A stretch of 11,026 bases of DNA from an uncultured Oscillospiraceae bacterium. GTDB taxonomy: Bacteria; Bacillota; Clostridia; Oscillospirales; Oscillospiraceae. Location of the stretch: contig CAKSXP010000037.1 of the NCBI GenBank assembly GCA_934515035.1, positions 1 through 11,026 of the forward strand, written 5' to 3'. Positions 1 to 7,077 of the stretch are shown here, piece after piece. Numbering within the stretch: the stretch's first letter is position 1; the number at the start of each line of letters is the position of its first letter. The notes under the pieces were generated by a model that was not told the origin of the DNA, searched no databases, and saw nothing but the letters and a program-made list of their open reading frames with translations. Position numbers and translations under genes: made by a program.

Positions 1-1259
1 AAAAGATCGGAGAAATATCCGGAACAGACACTGCCGATGAGGTCATCGACGGCAGCGGCATGGCCGTGTTCCCCGGACTTGTCAACACCCACCATCATCT
101 TTATCAGCTTTTCAGCCGCAATCTGCCCCAGGTCCAGAACATGGAGCTGTTCCCGTGGCTGAAAACGCTGTATGAGATATGGAAGAATATAGACGGCGAA
201 GTTGTTTATAACTCTTCGCTGACAGGCATGGCGGAGCTTCTGAAAACCGGCTGTACGACCTGCCTTGACCATCATTATGTATTCCCCGCGGACAGCGGCG
301 ACCTGCTGGAGCAGCAGTTCCGGGCTGCCGACGAGCTGGGGATCCGGTTTTATGCTACGCGCGGCAGTATGGACCTGAGCGTCAAGGACGGCGGACTCCC
401 TCCGGACAGCGTTGTTCAGACCGTTGACGAGATCATGCGAAGCTGTCAGGACGCCGTTGCGAAGTATCATGATCCGTCGCGCTATGCGATGCACCGCGTT
501 GCGCTTGCGCCGTGCTCTCCGTTCAGCGTGAGCGGCGATCTGCTGCGCGAGAGCGCGAAGCTCGCGCGGAGCCTGGGTGTGCGCCTGCATACGCACCTGG
601 CGGAGACAAAGGACGAGGAAAACTATACGCTGGAGCGATTTGGCCTGCGTCCGCTGGAATATATGGAATCGCTGGGCTGGATCGGTCCCGACGTATGGTA
701 TGCCCACGGCATACACTTCACGGACGGAGAGCTGTGCCGCCTTGCGGAGACCGGGACCGGCGTTGCGCACTGCCCGGTGTCGAACATGAAGCTGTCGTCC
801 GGAGTGGCGCGGATACCGCGTATGCTGGAGCTGGGAGTTCCGGTCGGCCTCGCGGTAGACGGTTCTGCCAGCAACGACGGCTCGAATCTGCTAGAGGAGA
901 TCCGCGTCGGCTTCCTGCTGCACCGTCTGACATATGGACATGATGCTCCGACGGGCTATGACATGCTGAAGCTGGCAACGCGCGGAAGCGCGCGTCTGCT
1001 GGGCCGGGACGACATCGGCTGCATAGCCGAGGGTATGGCGGCCGATCTTTTCATGGTCGATATGGGGCGGCTGGAGCTGGTAGGGACGGACAGCGACATA
1101 AAGAGCGTGTTCGGCACCGTCGGGCTGAAGGGCGGCGTGGATTATACGATAGTGAACGGAAAAACCGTCGTCCGGAAGGGGGAACTCGTCACAGCCGACG
1201 AACGCCGCATCGCGGCGCAGGCACGCAGCTGCGCAAGGGAATACCTCTCCCGCGGATAA
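1..1259 (+). CDS. Amidohydrolase, 8-oxoguanine deaminase / hydroxyatrazine hydrolase-like (5' end outside window)
   Basis: The reading frame is open from base 3 and encodes a metal-dependent amidohydrolase of the large cyclic deaminase group, which removes amino groups from purine- or triazine-like rings in the cytoplasm. An in-frame ATG at 60 is internal: the residues before it (ending IDGSG) run smoothly into the family's PGLVNTHHH strand, so roughly 50 N-terminal residues are missing. Counting from that Met, the metal site reads HxH at 11-13, His179 and Glu182 in HTHLAE, His216 in AHGIH and Asp267 in VDGSAS; HCPVSNMKL lies at 237. The segment LFPWLKTLYEIW followed by ELLKTGCTTCLDHHY resembles 8-oxoguanine deaminases and their AtzB-like relatives. 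The C-terminal small beta domain is complete. Purine salvage or breakdown is the likeliest role; the exact substrate cannot be read from sequence. It converges on the marR operon. Confidence 0.85.
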   Translation, partial: KIGEISGTDTADEVIDGSGMAVFPGLVNTHHHLYQLFSRNLPQVQNMELFPWLKTLYEIWKNIDGEVVYNSSLTGMAELLKTGCTTCLDHHYVFPADSGDLLEQQFRAADELGIRFYATRGSMDLSVKDGGLPPDSVVQTVDEIMRSCQDAVAKYHDPSRYAMHRVALAPCSPFSVSGDLLRESAKLARSLGVRLHTHLAETKDEENYTLERFGLRPLEYMESLGWIGPDVWYAHGIHFTDGELCRLAETGTGVAHCPVSNMKLSSGVARIPRMLELGVPVGLAVDGSASNDGSNLLEEIRVGFLLHRLTYGHDAPTGYDMLKLATRGSARLLGRDDIGCIAEGMAADLFMVDMGRLELVGTDSDIKSVFGTVGLKGGVDYTIVNGKTVVRKGELVTADERRIAAQARSCAREYLSRG

Positions 1260-1311
1260 ATTCAAAAAGCCCGGCATCACAGAACCATTTGAAGCCTGTT
1301 TTGACAGACAA

Positions 1312-1343
1312 AAACGGTGCAGCCCGTGTGGGCTGCACCGTTT
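1312..1343. terminator. Bidirectional intrinsic terminator between convergent genes
   Basis: A perfect 14-bp stem (1312-1325 with 1330-1343) closes on a GTGT tetraloop. Its GC core is flanked by A residues on the left and T residues on the right, so it gives a short U-run in either direction (TTTCTC on the plus strand, TTTTTG on the minus strand). It lies between the amidohydrolase stop at 1259 and the marR stop at 1367 and probably ends both transcripts. The U-runs are short, so efficiency is uncertain. Confidence 0.8.
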
Positions 1344-1366
1344 CTCTATGCCGGTATGGGTTTTGT

Positions 1367-1798
1367 TCAAATGCTTTCCGTATACTTTTTAAAGAATTCG
1401 GACATGTTGGAAAGCTCGGCGTCGAAAACCGCGACGCGCTCTTCACCGACCGAGTCGATGAATGAGTCTATGAATTTGTCAAACTCCTCGTGGAACTGCG
1501 CGGCTTTCTGCATGCCCTCCTCCGTCAGATACAGAGCGCGGTTGCGGCCCGCTCCGTTGTCGCGGACAAGTCCGGCCTTTTTCAGACTGCGAATGGAGAC
1601 GGAGAGACTCGGCAGACCGACGCCGATCATGGATGAAAGCTCGGACAGGGTTTTGCCGGGGTTGTTGCTCATCGCCGTGAGGATGCGGGGCTGTCCGGAA
1701 TACAGGCCGATGCTGTTGCAGAACTGGCGCATCATGTGGTCATATTCATAGAAGAAGGTGAACAGACGCGCGCCGAACTTCATTTTATTGAACTGCAT
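1367..1798 (-). CDS. MarR family transcriptional regulator
   Basis: This 143-aa protein has the size and layout of a MarR winged-helix dimer that binds a palindromic operator and is usually released by a small ligand. Residues 35-63 carry the pattern GQPRILTAMSNNPGKTLSEL, residues 64-78 form the recognition helix (SLSVSIRSLKKAGLV), and the wing follows at 79-95 (GRNRALYLTEEG). Helical dimerisation segments lie at both ends. The start is set by GGAGG six bases upstream of the ATG; that site lies inside the last codons of the lipoprotein gene, whose stop is one base before this ATG, so translation is probably coupled. It is the last gene of the SGNH hydrolase-lipoprotein operon and may regulate that operon, the divergent MATE gene, or both; this is inference from position. 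The inducer is unknown. Confidence 0.9.
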   Translation of the reverse strand: MQFNKMKFGARLFTFFYEYDHMMRQFCNSIGLYSGQPRILTAMSNNPGKTLSELSSMIGVGLPSLSVSIRSLKKAGLVRDNGAGRNRALYLTEEGMQKAAQFHEEFDKFIDSFIDSVGEERVAVFDAELSNMSEFFKKYTESI

Positions 1799-1799
1799 C

Positions 1800-2300
1800 T
1801 TAACCCTCCATCAGGCAGCCTTTCATGGCGTCGAAAGCCGTCTGCTTGATATCGTCGTCAAGAATGGCATACATGACATAATTGCCATAGGTGACAAAAG
1901 AGGCCTTTTCCATCTTCGGATGCTCCTCGGGCATGTATTCGGTCATCCAGGTATCGTTGCGCATCTTGAGGTAAGCCTCGACCTGGGATTCTATCTCCTT
2001 GGTCTGCTTTTCATCCGCGCCCTTGAAGATGCCGTATTCGTCGATGTTGGCACCATAGGCGTTTATCTTGACGACATATTCCTCGAAGCCGGAGGGGTCC
2101 ATCTTCATGGAACCTTTGATATAGCTCTCGTCAACGGCTATCATGCTGCCGTCGTTTTTGCCGGTGGCCTCGTCGACGCGGTCGGCAATGGAGGAAACCG
2201 CGATATCGTCCGAATAGCCCTTTTTGCCGCCGCAGCCGCAGAGCGCGGAAAGGCAGAGCAGGAATGCGAGAGTGAGTGCAGTGATCTGTTTTTTCTTCAT
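1800..2300 (-). CDS. DUF4358-like lipoprotein
   Basis: A secreted lipoprotein of 166 aa. The N-terminus is MKKKQ, a hydrophobic stretch and a lipobox-like LCGC ending at Cys23, predicting lipid attachment outside the membrane. The mature part has SGFEEYVVKINAYGANIDEYGIFKG, then a helical ADEKQTKEIESQVEAYLK, then YMPEEHPKMEKASFVTYGNYVMYAILDD. This order (helix, DEIAIFK-like strand, KLE.A.V...GNYV strand) matches my recollection of DUF4358, a family of unknown function in Firmicutes lipoproteins. A GTG at 2309 would add three residues, but AAAGGTGG five bases before the ATG at 2300 favours the shorter start and would overlap the GTG. It sits between a membrane-anchored SGNH hydrolase and a MarR regulator, so a shared envelope role is likely but unproven. 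Confidence 0.8.
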   Translation of the reverse strand: MKKKQITALTLAFLLCLSALCGCGGKKGYSDDIAVSSIADRVDEATGKNDGSMIAVDESYIKGSMKMDPSGFEEYVVKINAYGANIDEYGIFKGADEKQTKEIESQVEAYLKMRNDTWMTEYMPEEHPKMEKASFVTYGNYVMYAILDDDIKQTAFDAMKGCLMEG

Positions 2301-2305
2301 TTTTT

Positions 2306-2313
2306 CCACCTTT
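2306..2313 (-). promoter_or_regulatory. Ribosome binding site of the lipoprotein gene
   Basis: AAAGGTGG on the minus strand lies five bases upstream of the ATG at 2300. Its first base is the last base of the SGNH hydrolase stop codon. It decides the start against the in-frame GTG at 2309, which lies inside the site itself, and suggests coupled translation. Confidence 0.6.
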
Positions 2314-3176
2314 TATTTATATCCGTGTGTACGGATGTAGTATATAACATAGCCGTAGGCCTCTCCGGTCGGGTGAAGCCCATCGCCGTTCTGATAGGAT
2401 TCGGGCATGAAACCGTCCTCGCCCTTGAGGACGACGCAGGAGTTGAGATAGCGGACTCCGGTATCCTCCGCCACGCGCAGCACCCATGTGTTGGCAGTGT
2501 CGATCTTCTGGTTGTTGATCGAACCCTGGTTGGCATAGCTTGCCGCGATGGGATAGATGCTGTTGAGGATGATCTTGGTATCCGGACTTGCCGCCTGTAT
2601 GGCCTTTACAAGCGCGGTATATGTTTCGATGAAGTAATCCTCGTCCATGAATGAAACTCCGTTGATGCCGAGCGTGATGACCATATATTCGGGCTTTTTC
2701 AGCTCGACGGCGGCGGGAATAAGGATCTCTTCGCCCGTATCGGGGTACACGATCGCGGTATAGCTCCAGTGGTCGAGCGTAAGCGTTCCGCTGGCGGGCG
2801 TCCAGACGTGGTTCGGATCAACGACGTTGTAAGCGGCAAGACCGTGTGTCGTGCTGTCTCCGAGGAAGATCATCTTGTCGATATACTCCTGACCCATGTC
2901 CTCGGTTTCGGCGAGGATCGTCGGAGCGTCCCCGGCGGGCTCGTCCGAAGCGGCGGGAGCGTCGGGCTGAGGCGTGTCCTGCGGATTGGGAAAATCGGAA
3001 GCAGGGGCGCCGCTGGCCGGCACGTCGGTCGCCGGAGAGTTGGAAACGGAGTCATCGTCCTTGCCGCCCCCTCCGGTGGCGGAGGCAAAGATGAGAGAAA
3101 AAACTACCAGCACCAGCGCGAGTATGATAGCGCCGGACCAGAGACTGTAAAATCTGTTGCGGCTTTTCTTTTTCAT
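2313..3176 (-). CDS. Membrane-anchored SGNH/GDSL-family hydrolase
   Basis: This 287-aa protein is probably an extracytoplasmic esterase or deacylase. The order is: basic N-terminus (MKKKSRNR), one transmembrane helix at about 12-33, a Gly/Asp start and an Ala/Pro/Asp/Ser-rich linker to about 90, then the SGNH domain. Block I is FLGDSTTHGL with nucleophile Ser108, block III is TLGINGVS with Asn172, and block V is DGLHPTGEAYG with Asp265 and His268, so the catalytic set looks complete. The frame stays open upstream to 3251, but the ATG at 3176 is chosen because it starts the basic signal-anchor and follows AGGAG, though the 14-base A-rich gap is long. It is the first gene of the operon with the lipoprotein and marR, behind a strong promoter. 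Substrate is not readable: O-acetyl groups on wall polymers or glycans are possible. Confidence 0.87.
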   Translation of the reverse strand: MKKKSRNRFYSLWSGAIILALVLVVFSLIFASATGGGGKDDDSVSNSPATDVPASGAPASDFPNPQDTPQPDAPAASDEPAGDAPTILAETEDMGQEYIDKMIFLGDSTTHGLAAYNVVDPNHVWTPASGTLTLDHWSYTAIVYPDTGEEILIPAAVELKKPEYMVITLGINGVSFMDEDYFIETYTALVKAIQAASPDTKIILNSIYPIAASYANQGSINNQKIDTANTWVLRVAEDTGVRYLNSCVVLKGEDGFMPESYQNGDGLHPTGEAYGYVIYYIRTHGYK

Positions 3177-3222
3177 TTTTTTATTGCTTTCTCCTGAGAG
3201 TATTTTTATATCGCGGCATAGT

Positions 3223-3251
3223 ATTATAACACAGTTTATAAGCTTTTCCAA
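3223..3251 (-). promoter_or_regulatory. Sigma-A-type promoter of the SGNH hydrolase operon
   Basis: On the minus strand, TTGGAA (3246-3251) and TATAAT (3223-3228) are 17 bases apart, with a TGT extended -10 just before TATAAT. Transcription would start near 3216, giving a leader of about 40 bases before the ATG at 3176. Confidence 0.7.
3224..3241. repeat. Inverted repeat TTATAA-N6-TTATAA overlapping the promoter
   Basis: Two TTATAA half-sites (3224-3229 and 3236-3241) are separated by six bases and overlap the -10 and spacer of the minus-strand promoter. The 18-bp symmetrical, AT-rich layout fits a MarR-type operator, but each arm is only 6 bp, is itself palindromic, and the region is AT-rich, so it could be chance. 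Confidence 0.35.
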
Positions 3252-3424
3252 CAGTAATTTGCCCGTATAACATATTATTTTAACGGGGCGCCGAAGTTTT
3301 AAAGGATTTTTAACGCATCACCTCTTGAAAACGGAACGATTTAAGCGTAAAATCATCTGACTGGACTCGGGATGACGGCGCGGAGACGTTTTCCGCCGGA
3401 CAGAAAAGGAGTATGTTTATTGAT
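3252..3424. other. Divergent intergenic region between the SGNH operon and the MATE gene
   Basis: The bases between the two divergent promoters are AT-rich and hold no gene. An 8-bp direct repeat TTTTAACG occurs at 3278-3285 and 3308-3315, 30 bp apart (about three helical turns), just upstream of the MATE -35 element. From 3360 to 3424 lies the predicted MATE leader; no riboswitch-like fold was recognised in it. Confidence 0.5.
3325..3353 (+). promoter_or_regulatory. Sigma-A-type promoter of the MATE transporter gene
   Basis: TTGAAA (3325-3330) and TAAAAT (3348-3353) are 17 bases apart on the plus strand. The predicted start near 3360 leaves a leader of about 65 bases before the ATG at 3425. 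Confidence 0.65.
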
Positions 3425-4780
3425 ATGTCCACGAAACCTGTAAATTCACTGACAGAGGGCTCGATCTGGAAAGGGCTTCTGTTTTTTGCGATACCGATAA
3501 TGCTGAGCAATCTGCTCCAGCAGATGTACAATACGATCGACAGCGCCGTGGTCGGTGTCTGGGCCGGAAGCGAGGCGCTGGCCGCCGTCGGCTCCACCGG
3601 CGCGCTGATAAATCTGCTGGTCGGCTTTTTTCTTGGAATAGCGACGGGCGCCGGCGTTGTCTATGCGACGTATTTCGGAGCCGGAGACGAGAAGAACCTG
3701 CGCCGTGTTATCGACAATTCGCTCATCCTCGGAGTCGCGGCGGGAATTATCCTGACGGTGGTCGGCATCATATTCTCCCCGCAGCTGCTGCGCCTGATGA
3801 ACACGCCGGAGGACGTTATGGAGCCTGCCGTCACATATCTGCGCATCTATTTCGGCGGAATTATCGTAATGCTTGTTTACAATATCGGCGCTGGACTGAT
3901 ACGGGCCGGGGGCGACTCGAGACGCCCGCTGTATTATCTCATCATAAGCGGCCTTCTGAACCTGGTGCTGGACATTCTGTTCGTTGCGGGGTTTGGAATG
4001 GGCGTTGCCGGCGCGGCGTGGGCGACGGTCATTTCGCAGGCGTGCTCTGCGGTGCTCGTGGTCATACATATGATGCGCTTCCCGAAGGGATACAGGCTGA
4101 TCCTGCGGGGCATAAAGTTTGATAAGGCGACATCCGCACAGATAATAAAGCTTGCGCTGCCCTGCGGAATACAATCCTCGATGTTCAACATCGCAAATCT
4201 GCTTGTTCAGGTCAAGATCAACAGCTTTGGCTCGGTAGCAATGGCCGGAGTTGCGGCTTACACGAAGATAGACGGCTTTGTCTATACGCCGACGCAGGCA
4301 ATCAGCCTTGCCGTCTCGACCTATGTTGGACAGAATATCGGAGCCGGCAACATAGACCGCGTCAAAAAAGGCGTGAACCGCGCTGTCGTACTCGTGCTGT
4401 GCACCTCCATCACGCTCTGCGGCACGGTGCTGCTGCTGGGAAAGCACCTGCTGTATCTGTTCACAAACGACGAGGCTGTGGTGAACTTCGGCCTTCAGAT
4501 GATGTACGTCATGGCATCGACGGGATGGACCTTCGCTCCGTCGGACGTGCTGAGCGGCGCAATGCGTGGCGCGGGAGCGGCAACTCAGGTGACGATCATA
4601 AACGCGCTGTGCATCTGCCTTTTCCGCATACTGTTTCTGACATTTGTGCTGCCGTTCAATATGAACATCAGCTTCCTGTTCCTGGTGTATCCCACGTCCT
4701 GGATACTGTGTACCGTGTGCATCGTTATCTATTACTTCAAGGGACACTGGATGAAAGACACGGTCCTCACATCAAAGTGA
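3425..4780 (+). CDS. MATE family multidrug/metabolite exporter
   Basis: This 451-aa integral membrane protein has the normal length and two-fold layout of MATE antiporters, which use a Na+ or H+ gradient to expel organic cations, drugs or metabolites. The first half opens with WKGLLFFAIPIMLSNLLQQ and contains MYNTIDSAVVG and the signature LIRAGGDSR (about 160-166), followed by LLNLVLDILFV and GVAGAAWATVISQ. The second half repeats the pattern with PCGIQSSMFNIANLLVQ, VGQNIGAGN (about 301-309) and the matching AMRGAGAATQ (about 379-387). About twelve helices are visible. The start is uncertain: ATG at 3413 lies only one base after AAAAGGAG (3404-3411) and is too close, while ATG at 3425 is 13 bases away, so I use 3425; the difference is four residues. 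It has its own promoter and terminator. Substrate cannot be assigned. The MarR gene across the divergent region is a candidate regulator. Confidence 0.92.
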   Translation: MSTKPVNSLTEGSIWKGLLFFAIPIMLSNLLQQMYNTIDSAVVGVWAGSEALAAVGSTGALINLLVGFFLGIATGAGVVYATYFGAGDEKNLRRVIDNSLILGVAAGIILTVVGIIFSPQLLRLMNTPEDVMEPAVTYLRIYFGGIIVMLVYNIGAGLIRAGGDSRRPLYYLIISGLLNLVLDILFVAGFGMGVAGAAWATVISQACSAVLVVIHMMRFPKGYRLILRGIKFDKATSAQIIKLALPCGIQSSMFNIANLLVQVKINSFGSVAMAGVAAYTKIDGFVYTPTQAISLAVSTYVGQNIGAGNIDRVKKGVNRAVVLVLCTSITLCGTVLLLGKHLLYLFTNDEAVVNFGLQMMYVMASTGWTFAPSDVLSGAMRGAGAATQVTIINALCICLFRILFLTFVLPFNMNISFLFLVYPTSWILCTVCIVIYYFKGHWMKDTVLTSK

Positions 4781-4805
4781 TATGCTTTAGACGAATATCA
4801 GACCG

Positions 4806-4843
4806 GCAGGTTCCCGCCTTTTGCGGGGACCTGCTTTTCTTTT
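4806..4843 (+). terminator. Intrinsic terminator after the MATE gene
   Basis: A 12-bp stem with one G-U pair (4806-4817 with 4823-4834) and a CTTTT loop is followed by TTTTCTTTTG on the plus strand, 25 bases after the MATE stop. Confidence 0.85.
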
Positions 4844-4853
4844 GCGTCTGATA

Positions 4854-4895
4854 GAGTAAAATAAAAACGCCGGACAGGTTTTATCCTGTCCGGCG
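4854..4895 (-). terminator. Intrinsic terminator after the EF-G-like gene
   Basis: An 11-bp perfect GC-rich stem (4868-4878 with 4885-4895, six-base loop) is followed on the minus strand by TTTTTATTTTAC. It lies about 20 bases past the EF-G-like stop at 4914. Together with the adjacent plus-strand terminator it insulates the two convergent genes. Confidence 0.85.
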
Positions 4896-4913
4896 CAATA
4901 TGTTTTGTGTTTT

Positions 4914-6959
4914 TTACTCGGCCTCTGCGAGAGCCTTGGCCTCTTCGATGACCTTCTGCTGAACGTTGGCGGGAGCTTCCTGATAGCGGATGAACTTGCA
5001 GGAGAAGGAGCCGCGTCCCTGAGTCATGGAGCGCAGATCGATCGTGTAGGAGCTCATCTCGGCCATGGGAACCTCGGCCTCGACGGTCTGCATGCCGTCC
5101 TCCGCGTTCATGCCGAGCACGGTGCCGCGGCGCTTGGAGGAGATGTCGGACATGATGTCGCCCAGGTTTGCATCGGGGATGGTGACCTTCAGCAGTCCGA
5201 TAGGCTCAAGAATGGTCGGACGGGCCTTGGGGATGCCGTCCTGATATGCAAGACGAGCTGCGGTCTGGAACGCCATATCGTTGGAGTCAACGGGGTGGTA
5301 GGATCCGTCGTAGAGGGTGGCCTTCAGGCCGACGAGCGGATATCCGGCAAGAACGCCCTTCTGAACGGCGTTGCGCAGGCCCTTTTCAACGGAGGGGAAG
5401 AAGTTCTTGGGAACGCTGCCGCCGAAGACTTCCTCGGCGAAGATCATATCGTCGGACTCGTCCTGGGGCTCGAAGCGGATCCAGACGTCGCCGAACTGAC
5501 CGCTGCCGCCGGACTGCTTCTTGTGGCGGCCGTGGGACTCGACCTTGCCGTTGATCTTTTCGCGGTATGCAACGCGGGCGGGCTTGAGCTCGGTCTCAAC
5601 GCCGAAGCGGCTCTTGAGCTTGGCGCAGAGAACATCGACCTGGATGTCTCCGGCACCGGAGATGACCATCTGGTGGGTCTCGCCGTTGTTGACGAGCGTG
5701 AAGGAGATGTCCTCCTCGTTCAGGCGGGCAAGGCCGGTCGCAACCTTGTCGTCCTGACCCTTGGTCTTGGGGCTGATGGCCATGGAGTAGCAGGGCTCCG
5801 CGATCTCAACGGGCGGGAAGGTGACAGCGTTTTTCGGGTCGCAGACGGTGTCGCCGGTCTTCCACTCCATCTTGCCGATGGCGCCGATATCGCCGCAGGG
5901 GATCTCCTTGATCTCGACATTCTTCTTGCCGGTCATGGTGTACAGACGGCCGAGCTTGTCGGTGGAGTCGGTGCGGGTGTTGAGCAGGGGCTGGTCGCCG
6001 GTGACCTTGCCGGAAAAGACCTTGATGAAGGAATACTTTCCGAACTGGTCGGAGACGGTCTTGAAAACGAAAGCGGCGGTGGGGCCGTTCTCGGAGACGG
6101 CAAAATCCTTGCCGTCCGCGGTCTTGACGGAGATACCGTCAACAGGAGAGGGAACGTAATCGATGACGGCGCGCATGAGGCTCTCGGTGCCGACGCCGGT
6201 AACGGCGCAGCCGCAGAGAACGGGAATGACGCTGCGGTCGGCAACACCGGCCTTGAGGCCCTCTGCGATCTCGGCGTCGGTGAGCTCCATGGTGTCGAAG
6301 AACTTCTCCATGAGCTCGTCGGTGACTGCGGCGGCCTCCATCAGAGCCTCGCGAAGCTCAGCGACGGTGTCGGCATCCGCTGCGGGAACGTCGCACTTGG
6401 TGGTCTTGTTGCCGGAGGTCTTGTAGCCGACGTTGTGGACGAGGTCGATAACGCCGCTGCCGTCGCTCATCGGAGCGGTGATAGCGCAGATAGTGCTGCC
6501 GTATTTTTCCTTCAGAGCCTCGAGAACGGCCATGAAGTCGCCGTGTTCCTCGTCAATCTTGGAGATATAGAACATGCAGGGCAGATCATGCTGCTTGAGA
6601 TTTTTCCATGCGCGCTCTGCGCCGACGGTGATGCCGTCCTTGGCGGAGCAGACGATAACGCCGCACTCTGCAACGCGGATCGCGGCCTGAACGTCGCCGA
6701 CGAAGTCGAAGTAGCCCGGGGTGTCAAGAACATTGATCTTGCAGCCGTTGAATTCGACAGGGGCAACGGATGTGGAAATGGTGATCTGGCGCTTGATCTC
6801 CTCGGCGTCGTAGTCGCAGACGGTGTTTCCGTCGGTGACCTTGCCCTGGCGGTCGATGGCGCCGGTCAGGTAAAGCATATTCTCGGTGAGAGTGGTTTTA
6901 CCGTTGCTGCCGTGACCCATGAGGCAGATATTGCGGATATTCTTGGATGCAAAGCTCAT
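4914..6959 (-). CDS. EF-G-like translational GTPase (EF-G2-type paralogue)
   Basis: This 681-aa protein spans all EF-G domains: G domain about 1-270, domain II about 290-390, III about 400-470, IV with HKKQSGGSGQFGDVWI (479-494) and GSVPKNFFPSVEKGLRNA (514-531), and V with EPIGLLKVTIPDANLGDIMSDIS (585-607) and the late TQGRGSFS. Canonical EF-G drives ribosomal translocation and, with RRF, recycling; this copy is a divergent paralogue. Its P-loop is GHGSNGKTT (15-23), switch II is DTPGYFDF (79-86) with Tyr83 where canonical EF-G has the catalytic His, and G4 is SKID (133-136) instead of NKxD. Thermus EF-G-2 also has Tyr at the switch II position, as I recall. AAGGAG nine bases upstream fixes the ATG at 6959. 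It has its own promoter and terminator and is not beside rpsL, rpsG or tuf, which supports a paralogue rather than the main fusA. Confidence 0.88.
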   Translation of the reverse strand: MSFASKNIRNICLMGHGSNGKTTLTENMLYLTGAIDRQGKVTDGNTVCDYDAEEIKRQITISTSVAPVEFNGCKINVLDTPGYFDFVGDVQAAIRVAECGVIVCSAKDGITVGAERAWKNLKQHDLPCMFYISKIDEEHGDFMAVLEALKEKYGSTICAITAPMSDGSGVIDLVHNVGYKTSGNKTTKCDVPAADADTVAELREALMEAAAVTDELMEKFFDTMELTDAEIAEGLKAGVADRSVIPVLCGCAVTGVGTESLMRAVIDYVPSPVDGISVKTADGKDFAVSENGPTAAFVFKTVSDQFGKYSFIKVFSGKVTGDQPLLNTRTDSTDKLGRLYTMTGKKNVEIKEIPCGDIGAIGKMEWKTGDTVCDPKNAVTFPPVEIAEPCYSMAISPKTKGQDDKVATGLARLNEEDISFTLVNNGETHQMVISGAGDIQVDVLCAKLKSRFGVETELKPARVAYREKINGKVESHGRHKKQSGGSGQFGDVWIRFEPQDESDDMIFAEEVFGGSVPKNFFPSVEKGLRNAVQKGVLAGYPLVGLKATLYDGSYHPVDSNDMAFQTAARLAYQDGIPKARPTILEPIGLLKVTIPDANLGDIMSDISSKRRGTVLGMNAEDGMQTVEAEVPMAEMSSYTIDLRSMTQGRGSFSCKFIRYQEAPANVQQKVIEEAKALAEAE

Positions 6960-7015
6960 ATGGGTTTTCTCCTTATTATACTAAGTTTATTACAACGAAT
7001 TAACATGCACGAAAA

Positions 7016-7044
7016 ATTATACACCAATCTTTTGCTGAGTGCAA
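7016..7044 (-). promoter_or_regulatory. Sigma-A-type promoter of the EF-G-like gene
   Basis: On the minus strand, TTGCAC (7039-7044) and TATAAT (7016-7021) are 17 bases apart, predicting a start near 7009 and a leader of about 50 bases. A second TATAAT at 6978-6983 lies too close to the ribosome binding site to serve well. Confidence 0.7.
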
Positions 7045-7056
7045 CAGAAAAATTGG

Positions 7057-7077
7057 GCATTTTTGCGAACAAAATGC
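7057..7077 (-). terminator. Possible weak terminator of the metK-rlmB-741-aa transcript
   Basis: A 7-bp AT-rich stem (7057-7063 with 7071-7077) overlaps the stop codon of the 741-aa gene and is followed on the minus strand by CCAATTTTTCTG. The stem is short and AT-rich, so read-through into the EF-G-like gene is likely. Confidence 0.3.

Noticed and set aside
1758..2654. A 298-codon plus-strand open frame across the lipoprotein and SGNH hydrolase genes
   Set aside because: It lies opposite two well-supported genes with ribosome binding sites, a lipobox and a catalytic triad; it is a shadow frame.
3446..4747. A 433-codon open frame opposite the MATE gene
   Set aside because: The plus strand shows the MATE signature and helices; the antisense product is a hydrophilic His/Arg-rich sequence with no family features.
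6978..6983. TATAAT as the -10 element of the EF-G-like gene
   Set aside because: It is only a few bases from the ribosome binding site and has no good -35 element at 17 bases; the promoter at 7016-7044 is better.
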